Below, in pieces: positions 49,479 through 57,193 of a DNA stretch of 64,000 bases. This DNA comes from Streptomyces sp. DSM 110735 (GTDB lineage: Bacteria > Actinomycetota > Actinomycetes > Streptomycetales > Streptomycetaceae), in the NCBI RefSeq assembly GCF_016482685.1, contig NZ_JACYHF010000021.1, positions 41,681-105,680 of the forward strand, in the 5' to 3' direction. How positions within the stretch are numbered: position 1 is the stretch's first letter; every line of letters begins with the position of its first letter. The position numbers and the translations under genes were made by a program. A model generated the notes under the pieces. The model did no database searches. It was not told the origin of the DNA and saw only the letters and a program-made list of their open reading frames with translations.

Positions 49479-50489
49479 ATGGACCCGTCGAGGCGGACCG
49501 TGATCAGGGGGGTCGTGTACTCGGCGGCGCTCGCCGTGCCCGGATGGCAGGAGATCGACGGTCGCTTGTCCCGGCTGGACACCGACCCGCACGCCCGCAT
49601 CGGTATGGCCGAAGTCCAGGCGGTGATCGCCATGACGGAGTGCGTCAGCACCCTGGACGACGAGTACGGCGGCCGTATGGCCCGGCCGATGGCGGCCGCA
49701 TTCCTCGTCAACACGATCATCCCGCACCTCAAGGCGCGCGCATCGGAGCCGGTACGGAACGCGATGCTGTCGGCGGCCGCTGACCACCTCTACCTCACCG
49801 GGTACATGGCGATGGACGAGCGTGAGGACGGCCTCGCGCAGCGGTACTACGTGAAGGCTCTCGACCTCGCGCGCCGGGCCGGGGATCACCTGACGTACTG
49901 CACGACCCTGCGCGGCATGAGCGTCCAGGCCGTGGATCTCGGGCACACCCGGCAGGCGGTGCGGCTGTCGGAATCGGCTGCGTCCGCGTCCCCCCAGGCA
50001 GGTCCGCGGTTACTGGCGTTCCTGGCCGGGCAGCGGGCTCACGCCGCCGCGCAGGACGGCGACCGTCCGGCCGCCCTCGCCCACATCAGGACGGCCGAGA
50101 CCGCCATGGAGAGAGCCGAGTCGAGAGCGAAAGCCCTCGGGTCCTACAACCCCAGCGCCCTGAACTACCACCTCGCTCAGGTGCGGTTCGAGCTGGGCGA
50201 CATCACCGGGTCGATCGAGTCCCTGGAACTCGCCGACCGGCTCCGCGAGCCCACCCACCGGCGGACACGTGTGCGGTACAACGCGATGCTCGCCGAGCGG
50301 CAGTGGCAGGCGGGCCGCATGGAGGAAGCCGTCGCCACCTGGGGCAAGGCACTGGACGACTATCCGCATGTGCGGTCCGGGCGGTGCGACGACCGGGTGC
50401 GCACACTGCTCTCCACCGTCGCGCCGCGCACCACGAACCCGCTCGCCAGGGACCTCCACGACCGCGCCAAGGCGCTCCTACGGCGCTGA
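49479..50489 (+). CDS. TPR regulator lacking its N-terminal HTH (truncated)
   Basis: A protein of 336 residues resembling the C-terminal part of Streptomyces HTH/TPR regulators such as the one at 16923. It begins at the RRTVIRGVVYSAALAVPGW segment, which normally follows the HTH, and continues with TPR units (GLAQRYYVKALDLARRAGDH, CTTLRGMSVQAVDLG, ALDDYPHVRSGRCDDRV). The sequence upstream belongs to an antisense fragment, not to an HTH. ATG at 49479 has GGAGG six nt upstream, so it may still be expressed. Confidence 0.7.
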   Translation: MDPSRRTVIRGVVYSAALAVPGWQEIDGRLSRLDTDPHARIGMAEVQAVIAMTECVSTLDDEYGGRMARPMAAAFLVNTIIPHLKARASEPVRNAMLSAAADHLYLTGYMAMDEREDGLAQRYYVKALDLARRAGDHLTYCTTLRGMSVQAVDLGHTRQAVRLSESAASASPQAGPRLLAFLAGQRAHAAAQDGDRPAALAHIRTAETAMERAESRAKALGSYNPSALNYHLAQVRFELGDITGSIESLELADRLREPTHRRTRVRYNAMLAERQWQAGRMEEAVATWGKALDDYPHVRSGRCDDRVRTLLSTVAPRTTNPLARDLHDRAKALLRR

Positions 50490-50598
50490 GCACACCGATG
50501 CCCGAAGGAAGTGCCCGCCATCCGGACGGAATTCCTCCGCTTCGCCGCTTGCTCTGCCCAGCGCTCGTCCCTCCGCTCCCGGGAGAAAGAGATAACGC

Positions 50599-51312
50599 AT
50601 GGCAACGTTCGTCCTCGTCCCCGGCGGCTGGCACGGCGCCTGGTCGTACGAGACCGTGGTCCCGCTGCTGGAGCAAGCCGGGCACACGGTGCACGCGCTG
50701 ACGCTGACCGGGCTGCGCCCCGACGACGACCGGGCGACCGTCGCGGGCGCCAACCTCGACACGCACGCCGAGGACGTACTGCGGGTCCTCGACCGCGCTC
50801 ATGTCACCAACGCCACGCTGGTGGGCCACAGTTACGGCGGCATGGTGATCGCCGCGGCGGCGGACCGGGCGGACGGGAGGGTCGCACGGCTGGTGCATCT
50901 CGACGCGTACGTGCCGCAGGACGGCGACTCGTGCTGGTCGGTGACGACCGAGGGTTACCGGCAGGCGTTCGCGGCGGGCGCGGCGTGCACCGGATACGCC
51001 GTGGAGCCACCGCCGGGGGGCGATTCCCGGCGCCGTCCGCATCCGCTCGCGTCGTTCCTCCAGACGATCCGCCTGACCGGTGCGCTCGCGGAGGTCCCCC
51101 GGCGGGAGTTCGTGTACTGCTCGGGGTGGGAGGACCGGACCCCGTTCGCGGATCTCCGTAACCGCCTGGCAGCCGACCCCGACTGGCGGGTCCACGACCT
51201 CCCCACCGGGCACAACGCGATGCGCGAGGCGCCGGAGGCGGTCGCCGCGCTGCTGCTGGACGCGCGGGGCGGGGAGGGTGAAATGCCGACGACAGGCGTC
51301 CCGTTGGGCTGA
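50599..51312 (+). CDS. Alpha/beta-hydrolase (esterase-like)
   Basis: A 237-residue hydrolase with an intact nucleophile elbow GHSYGG. The N-terminal oxyanion strand is FVLVPGGWHGAWSY and the catalytic His is in LPTGHNAMREAPE. It resembles plant methylesterase/salicylate-binding-type hydrolases. The ATG follows GGGAGAAAGAGA. Substrate unknown. Confidence 0.85.
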   Translation: MATFVLVPGGWHGAWSYETVVPLLEQAGHTVHALTLTGLRPDDDRATVAGANLDTHAEDVLRVLDRAHVTNATLVGHSYGGMVIAAAADRADGRVARLVHLDAYVPQDGDSCWSVTTEGYRQAFAAGAACTGYAVEPPPGGDSRRRPHPLASFLQTIRLTGALAEVPRREFVYCSGWEDRTPFADLRNRLAADPDWRVHDLPTGHNAMREAPEAVAALLLDARGGEGEMPTTGVPLG

Positions 51313-51316
51313 CACG

Positions 51317-51778
51317 ATGTCGGGCATGGGCAGAGTGCTGACGGCGAGGGAACGGCTCGCGTCCCGACGCAAGTACGAGGTTCTGCGCGGGGAGCGCTTC
51401 GACGGCGATGACCTCGCCTCGGTGCACCTGCGGGAACTCCGGCTGACGCGGTGCTCGTTCCGCGGGGCGGACCTGCGGCACGCCACGCTGGACGGGTGCG
51501 GTTTCAAGCTGTGCGACTTCCACGGGGCGGACCTGAGGGGCGCCTCCCTGCGCGGGGTCTCCTTCGCGGGGTGCGATCTGACCGGCGCCGACCTGCGGGG
51601 AGCGGACCTGACCGGCGCGCACTTCGGCCGGGTCCTCACCGGCACCCCGCCCCACGGGCTGACCGACATCACCGGCGCCCGACTGGACCACGCCGTCCTG
51701 CGCGACCTCCCACTCGACCAGGTGGTCGGCCGAGCTGAACCGGGCGGAGTCCGCCCAGGCGCCGAGGGGAAGGGCTGA
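51317..51778 (+). CDS. Pentapeptide-repeat protein
   Basis: A 153-residue protein with A(D/S)LRG-type pentapeptide repeats (FRGADLRHATLDG ... FHGADLRGASLRGVSF ... TGADLRGADLTGAHF). It would fold as a right-handed quadrilateral beta-helix. Relatives include DNA-mimic gyrase protectors, though no such role can be claimed. It starts five nt after the hydrolase stop, so it is probably cotranscribed. Confidence 0.83.
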   Translation: MSGMGRVLTARERLASRRKYEVLRGERFDGDDLASVHLRELRLTRCSFRGADLRHATLDGCGFKLCDFHGADLRGASLRGVSFAGCDLTGADLRGADLTGAHFGRVLTGTPPHGLTDITGARLDHAVLRDLPLDQVVGRAEPGGVRPGAEGKG

Positions 51779-51810
51779 GCCGCCCGCCGAGGGCGTGGCA
51801 GGGTGACCGC

Positions 51811-52458
51811 GTGATGATCTCTACGGCGGCAGCCGGTGGAATGGCCCTGGTCGAGCTGGGGATGGCGCTGACGCCGGGCCCGAACATGATGTACCTGGTG
51901 TCCCGGAGCGTGAGCCAGGGACGCGCGGCGGGGCTGGTCTCGCTGGTCGGGACCGGGGTGGGGTTCCTGGTGTACATGACGTTGGCCAACGTGGGTCTCG
52001 CGGTGGTCTTCGTCGCCGTCCCGTGGCTGTACATCGGTTTCAAGGCGGTCGGCGCCGCCTACCTCGCGTATCTGGCGTGGCAGGCGCTCAGGCAGGGCGG
52101 TCGCGGGCTGTTCGAGCCGCGCGGTCTCCAGCGCGACTCGTACGGGAAGCTGCTGCGGATGGGGCTGATCACCAACCTGCTCAACCCGAAGGTCGCCATC
52201 CTGTACCTCGCGCTGATCCCGCAGTTCATCGATCCCGCCCGCGGTCACACCACCGCCCAGGGGTTCGCCCTCGGCGCCATCCAGATCGCCGTGGGCCTCA
52301 CCGTGAACGGCTTGATCGTGCTCGCGGCAGGATCCGTAGCGGCTCTCCTCAAGCGCCGCCCGACCTGGGCGAAATGGCAGCGCCGCCTCACGGGCACCCT
52401 CCTCGCCGCCGTAGCGATCACCCTCGCCCGCGAGGTACCCGCCCGCGCACGGGCGTGA
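51811..52458 (+). CDS. LysE/RhtB-family exporter
   Basis: A 215-residue six-helix amino-acid exporter of the LysE/RhtB type (ELGMALTPGPNMMYLVSRSV is the conserved N-terminal motif). CAGGGT (51799-51804) places the +1 on the GTG at 51811, so the mRNA is leaderless; ATG at 51814 is adjacent. This is the intact relative of the deleted copy at 49018. Substrate unknown. Confidence 0.88.
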   Translation: MMISTAAAGGMALVELGMALTPGPNMMYLVSRSVSQGRAAGLVSLVGTGVGFLVYMTLANVGLAVVFVAVPWLYIGFKAVGAAYLAYLAWQALRQGGRGLFEPRGLQRDSYGKLLRMGLITNLLNPKVAILYLALIPQFIDPARGHTTAQGFALGAIQIAVGLTVNGLIVLAAGSVAALLKRRPTWAKWQRRLTGTLLAAVAITLAREVPARARA

Positions 52459-52580
52459 CCCGGCCACGCGGACAGGGAAAACGCAACTTCGACAGGGTCC
52501 GCACAGACCGCTACCTTCACCGGGTCCTCGGCAACCACCCCCGGCCAAACCGGAGTTGCCCCCCGACCAGGGAGACCCGT

Positions 52581-53078
52581 ATGCCCCGTCTCGCGCTGTA
52601 CACCTTCGGTGTCCTGAAGTTCCCCCTCTCCGACCCCGCCCCGCTCACACGCGAGTTCTACGGCATCGGCGCTGCCGTCTACCCGGAGATCAGCGGGCGC
52701 CCCGGCTACCTCGGGCACGCCGAGGCGGCGGACGGCGAGCAGGGCGTGCTCTTCGGGGCGGACTGGGGCGCGTGGGGCGAGTTCGCCGTGCCGGACTGGT
52801 ACGGCAAGGGGCGTACACCGGAGACCACCGCCCTCGCCGCGACCCTCTCCCTCTGGACCGGTCCGCGCCCCGCGTTCGACGCCGTCTACACCGGCGTGCA
52901 CCGCGAGGCGCTGAGCAGGCGGTACGACTGGTTCGAGCGGACGGGACACCCGACCCACGTGCTCTGGTGGGTCCCCGACGACGCGACCCCCACCTGGCAG
53001 GACGGCGTCTCCCGCCTGGAGCACCTCCACGCCCACGGCGCCGCCCCGCACGCCTTCACCTTCCAGGACGTCCCGTGA
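52581..53078 (+). CDS. DUF3291-family protein
   Basis: A 165-residue protein with a Trp- and aromatic-rich alpha/beta fold of the dimeric alpha-beta barrel type (TLSLWTGPRPAFDAVYTGVH, HVLWWVPDDATPTWQDGVSRL cut across the motif). The ATG follows GGGAG. Function unknown. Confidence 0.75.
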   Translation: MPRLALYTFGVLKFPLSDPAPLTREFYGIGAAVYPEISGRPGYLGHAEAADGEQGVLFGADWGAWGEFAVPDWYGKGRTPETTALAATLSLWTGPRPAFDAVYTGVHREALSRRYDWFERTGHPTHVLWWVPDDATPTWQDGVSRLEHLHAHGAAPHAFTFQDVP

Positions 53079-53090
53079 CCGGCGGGGAGG

Positions 53091-53534
53091 TCAGGCTTTC
53101 AGTGCCGCGAGCTCCGCGTTGGCGCGCTCGGTGACCAGGGCGAGGACGCGCCCGGCGGCGGCGAGGTCCTCGGCGGGGATGCCGCCCCAGACGCGGGCGG
53201 AGACGGGGGCGGTCTCCGCGGCGACGTCGGCGAGCACGTCGCGCCCCTCGTCCGTGGGGCGCAGGCGCGTACCGTCCTCGGTCAGCAGCCGCTCGGCGAG
53301 CAGATCGTCGACGGTGGCGCGGATGCCGACGGGGTCGGTCTTGAGGAGTCCCTGGACCTGGGCGACGAGTTCGTCCGGCGTCTGCGGGACCCCGGCGGTG
53401 ACCGCGGTGCGCAGCACGACCTGCTGCTGGAACGTGATGCCGTGCCGGGCCAGGACGTGCTCCAGGACGCCACGGGCGGCGTAGTGCGCGAGGGCGAGAG
53501 CGCGGGCGTCGGCGTCGGGTGCGGTGGTGGCCAT
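53091..53534 (-). CDS. MarR-type winged-helix protein
   Basis: A 147-residue protein with a winged-helix core (DPVGIRATVDDLLAERLLTEDGTRLRPTDEGRD split around the wing). It is smaller and more divergent than the adjacent MarR protein. AGGAG precedes the ATG at 53534. It follows the MarR gene on the same strand by 11 nt and is probably cotranscribed with it. Confidence 0.72.
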   Translation of the reverse strand: MATTAPDADARALALAHYAARGVLEHVLARHGITFQQQVVLRTAVTAGVPQTPDELVAQVQGLLKTDPVGIRATVDDLLAERLLTEDGTRLRPTDEGRDVLADVAAETAPVSARVWGGIPAEDLAAAGRVLALVTERANAELAALKA

Positions 53535-53545
53535 GGTGTTCTCCT

Positions 53546-54028
53546 CTAGGTGCTCTGGTCGGGCGGGACGGAGGGAGCGAGAGGTGCGTCGAGCAGGGTC
53601 GTCAGCTCGTCGGTGAACGCGCGGGTGCGCGGGGAGCCGGGACCGCCGAGCGGTTCCAGCAGCCGCTGGTGCAGCTCCTGGACCACCGTGATGGCCCGCC
53701 GGGTGACCTCCTCGCCCCGCTCGGTGAGGGCGAGCTGTACGGCACGCGGGTCGCGGGGATCGCGGGTGCGCTCGATCAGCCCCGCCGACTCCAGGGCGCG
53801 CGCCAGCTTCGAGACGTACAGCGCCTCCAGACCGGTGTGGTCGGCGAGCCGCCGCTGACTGGGACGCTCGCCGGTGCGCCCCATGCCGTGGAGCGAGGCG
53901 ACCAGGGAGTACTGCGCGTGGGTGAGACCCAGCGGAGCCACCGCGCGATCGACCGCGACCCGCCACTTGTTGGCGAGCCGCCATACCAGGAATCCGGGCG
54001 TGGGACCCGGCGGTGAACCCTTGCTCAT
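53546..54028 (-). CDS. MarR-family transcriptional regulator
   Basis: A 160-residue MarR protein (LTHAQYSLVASLHGMG, RPSQRRLADHTGLEALYVSKL, LIERTRDPRDPRAVQLALTERG). TACTCT (54041-54036) places the +1 one nt before the ATG, a leaderless start. Two CATGGCTACT repeats sit just upstream, inside the core promoter, and suggest autorepression. It is divergent from the DUF2165 gene. Confidence 0.87.
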   Translation of the reverse strand: MSKGSPPGPTPGFLVWRLANKWRVAVDRAVAPLGLTHAQYSLVASLHGMGRTGERPSQRRLADHTGLEALYVSKLARALESAGLIERTRDPRDPRAVQLALTERGEEVTRRAITVVQELHQRLLEPLGGPGSPRTRAFTDELTTLLDAPLAPSVPPDQST

Positions 54029-54041
54029 GAGAAATAGAGTA

Positions 54042-54066
54042 CATGGCTACTATGTCCATGGCTACT
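54042..54066. promoter_or_regulatory. Direct-repeat operator of the MarR promoter
   Basis: CATGGCTACT occurs at 54042-54051 and 54057-54066, 15 bp apart, covering about -14 to -38 of the marR-type promoter. A repressor here would block RNA polymerase. Confidence 0.55.
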
Positions 54067-54071
54067 GTTTT

Positions 54072-54121
54072 CCGGACCGGACCGGACCGGACCGGACCGG
54101 ACCGGACCGGACCGGACCGGA
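54072..54121. repeat. Pentanucleotide microsatellite (CCGGA)10
   Basis: Ten uninterrupted copies of CCGGA lie between the divergent MarR and DUF2165 starts, about 80 nt upstream of the DUF2165 ATG. Such tracts change length by slipped-strand mispairing and would alter promoter spacing by 5 bp steps. Confidence 0.9.
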
Positions 54122-54199
54122 CGGGACCGCCACACCCGTCCCCGCATTCTGGCGCGATGCGTGCGGCACAACTCCCGCCACTCCAGGGAGAATTCAGCC

Positions 54200-54733
54200 A
54201 TGACCACCACTCCCACCGACATCAGCGCCCCCACCCCGACCACGCCCCGCACCGGTCTCTCCCTGGCAGCGGGCGTGTTCACCGGCGTGCTCGCGCTGTA
54301 CATCGCCCTCGTCGCCCTCGGGAACATCACCGACTTCGGGTCGAACCAGCAGTACGTCCGGCATGTGCTGGCGATGGACACGACGTTCAAGGACGACGCC
54401 CTGATGTGGCGGGCGATCACCAGCACCGCGCTTCAGGACACCGCGTACGTGGCGATCATCGCGTGGGAGACGGTCGCCGCCGCCGTGCTGATCCTGGGCA
54501 CCTGGCTGTGGGCGCGGCGGGACACCGAGCGGGCGCGCCGGGTCTCCACCTACGGGCTGCTGATGCTGATACTCCTCTTCGGCGCCGGGTTCATCGCCAT
54601 CGGCGGGGAGTGGTTCGCGATGTGGCAGTCCAAGGCGTGGAACGGGCTGGACGCGGCGACCCGGATCGTCCTGGTCAGCGGGGTCGCGCTGGTCGTGAAC
54701 CAGTTGCCGGAGCGGCGGTCGCCTCAGGCGTGA
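54200..54733 (+). CDS. DUF2165 membrane protein
   Basis: A 177-residue protein with four transmembrane helices and the family motif NITDFGSNQQYVRHVLAMDT. ATG at 54200 is chosen for its GGGAG upstream and for the conserved start of the first helix. Its stop overlaps the MFS gene by 10 bp. Function unknown. Confidence 0.8.
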   Translation: MTTTPTDISAPTPTTPRTGLSLAAGVFTGVLALYIALVALGNITDFGSNQQYVRHVLAMDTTFKDDALMWRAITSTALQDTAYVAIIAWETVAAAVLILGTWLWARRDTERARRVSTYGLLMLILLFGAGFIAIGGEWFAMWQSKAWNGLDAATRIVLVSGVALVVNQLPERRSPQA

Positions 54734-55974
54734 GCCGGGGACGCCTCGGCATCGGTCGGCACCTCCGCCGTACGGCGGGGCAGCAGCAGCGGCGTCGCCA
54801 GCAGCAGCAGCCCCGCCAGTCCGATCGCCGTACGCGGTCCGAGCAGCGAGCCCAGGACACCCCACACGGCTGTCAGCAGGGCTGTCGTCGCCTTCGTCGT
54901 CACCGTCCAGGCGGACAGCACGCGGGTGACCCGGTCGGTGCGGGTCCGCTCCAGGCGGCAGGTCGCGCTGACCGGGTTGAAGACCCCGCAGCAGAAGATG
55001 AGCCCCAGCTCGACCCCCGTCACCAGCAGCAGCCCGCCCGTGCCGGGACCCAGGAAGGCGAGTCCGAGTGGCCACAGGGCGCGCAGCCGCCCGGAAACCG
55101 TCAGCACCCGGTGCTGCCCGTACCGCGCCACCAGCGGACGAGCCAGCCGCGAGCCCAGCAGCCCGCCGAGCGACGGCGCCGCGAAGGCGAGCCCGTACTG
55201 CCACGGCGTGAACCCGAGATGCCCGAGCATCAGCACCGCGAGCAGCGGCTCGGTCGCCATCAACAGCCCGTTGAACACCGCCGCGTTGAGGAACAGCGGG
55301 CGCAGGGTGGGGTCCGCCAGGATGTACCGCCAGCCCGCCACCAGATCACCGGGGCGCAGCCGCGCCGTAGTCCCGCGGTCGGCGGCGGGTCGCGCCTCCC
55401 CGCCCCCGATCGCCCGCAGCCCCAGCGCCGAGAGCAGATAGCTCACCGCGTCCGCCACCACCGTCGCCACCGGTCCCAGCAGTCCGATCGCCGCGCCGCC
55501 CAGCGGTGGTCCGATGATCGTCGTGGTCCACGCCGTCGACTCGAAGCGCGCGTTGGCGGCGAGCAGGTCACCGGGCGGCAGCAGCGTCTTGAGGTACGCC
55601 CCGGAAGCCGCCCGGAAGGTGATGTCCGCCGCCGCGACCACCACCGAGACCAGCAGCAACTGGACGAAGCTCAGCGCGCCGAGCGCGTACGCGACCGGGA
55701 TCGTCAGCAGCGCCGCGCACCGCACCAGGTCCATCGCGATCAGCACCGGACGCTTGCGCCGGAACTCCACCCAGGGTCCGAGCGGCACCGCCACCGCCGC
55801 GCCCACCGCAGCCCCCGCCGAGGACAGCGCGGCGACCTCCGCGGGTCCCGCGCGCAGCACCTGGACGGCGATCAGCGGGAACGCGCCGAAGGCGAGCCAG
55901 GTGCCGAGCGCGCTCGTCCCGTACGCCCCCCACAGCCACCCGAAGGACCGCCCGAGCCCGCGCCCGTTCCTCAT
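54724..55974 (-). CDS. Major facilitator superfamily transporter (drug-efflux type)
   Basis: A 416-residue MFS protein of the DHA3/EntS-like class, with 12 hydrophobic segments (GTWLAFGAFPLIAVQVL ... GLAGLLLLATPLLLP) and the RRKRPVLIAMDLVR motif after TM2. ATG at 55974 is preferred because GGGAG lies upstream; the longer frame would need a TTG. It is divergent from the LysR gene, which probably controls it. Confidence 0.83.
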   Translation of the reverse strand: MRNGRGLGRSFGWLWGAYGTSALGTWLAFGAFPLIAVQVLRAGPAEVAALSSAGAAVGAAVAVPLGPWVEFRRKRPVLIAMDLVRCAALLTIPVAYALGALSFVQLLLVSVVVAAADITFRAASGAYLKTLLPPGDLLAANARFESTAWTTTIIGPPLGGAAIGLLGPVATVVADAVSYLLSALGLRAIGGGEARPAADRGTTARLRPGDLVAGWRYILADPTLRPLFLNAAVFNGLLMATEPLLAVLMLGHLGFTPWQYGLAFAAPSLGGLLGSRLARPLVARYGQHRVLTVSGRLRALWPLGLAFLGPGTGGLLLVTGVELGLIFCCGVFNPVSATCRLERTRTDRVTRVLSAWTVTTKATTALLTAVWGVLGSLLGPRTAIGLAGLLLLATPLLLPRRTAEVPTDAEASPAHA

Positions 55975-56063
55975 GCCCGTCTCCCGCCTCCACAACCGAT
56001 CCGCGACCAGTTGCATCAAAGCGGCACCGCCGAGCTGGGATCAAACAACCGTGGAGCCACTGT

Positions 56064-56092
56064 GTGACAACCCGTAGTTGTCGCCGTAGCCT
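56064..56092 (+). promoter_or_regulatory. lysR-type promoter with LysR-like operator
   Basis: GTGACA (56064-56069) and TAGCCT (56087-56092) are 17 bp apart and predict the +1 exactly at the ATG (56099). GACAAC-CCGTA-GTTGTC (56066-56082) is a perfect inverted repeat inside the spacer, as expected for LysR autoregulation. Confidence 0.62.
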
Positions 56093-56098
56093 GACCCC

Positions 56099-57034
56099 AT
56101 GGACCTCGACACCGTGCGCACCTTCGTCGCCGTCGCCGACGCCGGGCGGTTCCGGGAGGCTGCCGACGAGCTGGCGGTCACCCAGCAGGCGGTGTCCAAG
56201 CGGATCGCCGCCCTGGAACGCGTCCTGGGGGTAAGGCTGTTCACCCGCACCCCGCGCGGCGCCGAGCTGACCATCGACGGGCAGGCGTTCCTGCCGCACG
56301 CGCGCGAACTGCTGCGCGTGGCCGAACGCGCCACTGCCTCCGTGCACCGGGGGAGCCGTCCGCTGCGCGTCGACGTGCTCGCCTCGCGCAGCGCGCAGTC
56401 GGGTCTGATGCGCGGTTTCCACCGCGCGCACCCCGAGATCGACCTCGACGTGCTGACGCTGTTCGACATCGAGACCGCCGTCACCGCCATCCGCTCGGGC
56501 GCGATCGACGCGTCCTTCCGCGCCGTCGCCGCGCCCGGCCGTCCCCTGCCGGAGGACATCGCGTCCGTGCGGGTGCTCGACGAGCCGCTCCAGCTCCTCA
56601 CCGGTCCCGCCCACGCGCTGGCGGGCGCCCGGTCCGTGACCCTCGCCCGGCTCGCCGGGCACCGGATCTGGATGCCCGGCGTCGCCCCCGGCACCGAGTG
56701 GGCCGCCTACTACGACGACCTCGCCGCCGAGTTCGGGCTCACCATCGAGGTGACCGGACCCAACTTCGGCTCCGACGCCCTCCTCGACACCATCGCCGAC
56801 ACCCCGGCCCTGGCCACCTTCATGGGCGAGCCCACCCGTCTCGTCTGGCCCGCAGGACATGGTCTGCGCCGCATCCCGGTCACCGACCCGGTCCCCGTCT
56901 ACCCGCACTCCCTCCTCTGGCACCGGGACAACCCCCATCCCGCCCTGACCACCCTGCGCGCCTACCTCGCGGGAGCGACGCCCGCCCACGACGTGCCCGG
57001 GACCTGGGTGCCGGACTGGGTCCGCCCGCACTGA
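56099..57034 (+). CDS. LysR-family transcriptional regulator
   Basis: A 311-residue LysR protein. An N-terminal winged HTH (DTVRTFVAVADAGRFREAAD ... VTQQAVSKRIAALERVLGVRL split around the recognition helix) precedes a periplasmic-binding-like effector domain. It starts at its predicted +1, so the mRNA is leaderless. Divergent from the MFS gene, which is its likely target. Confidence 0.9.
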   Translation: MDLDTVRTFVAVADAGRFREAADELAVTQQAVSKRIAALERVLGVRLFTRTPRGAELTIDGQAFLPHARELLRVAERATASVHRGSRPLRVDVLASRSAQSGLMRGFHRAHPEIDLDVLTLFDIETAVTAIRSGAIDASFRAVAAPGRPLPEDIASVRVLDEPLQLLTGPAHALAGARSVTLARLAGHRIWMPGVAPGTEWAAYYDDLAAEFGLTIEVTGPNFGSDALLDTIADTPALATFMGEPTRLVWPAGHGLRRIPVTDPVPVYPHSLLWHRDNPHPALTTLRAYLAGATPAHDVPGTWVPDWVRPH

Positions 57035-57049
57035 GCACCCCTCGATCGC

Positions 57050-57065
57050 GTTCACACATCTGAAC
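57050..57065. promoter_or_regulatory. Inverted repeat upstream of the symporter gene
   Basis: GTTCA-CACATC-TGAAC is a perfect inverted repeat, 129 nt before the symporter ATG. The half-site recurs at 59995-60040 next to the neighbouring ADP-ribosylglycohydrolase-like gene. Confidence 0.45.
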
Positions 57066-57193
57066 GCCAGTCACCCCGGCGAACGATTTTACCTGCCCGT
57101 GACTCGACGCCTCCACGCCTCAACCCCCATGGTCGTAGCCGGAGTTCACATCCCTGACTGCCGAACACGACTGCGGACGCTGGAGGGTGAGAC

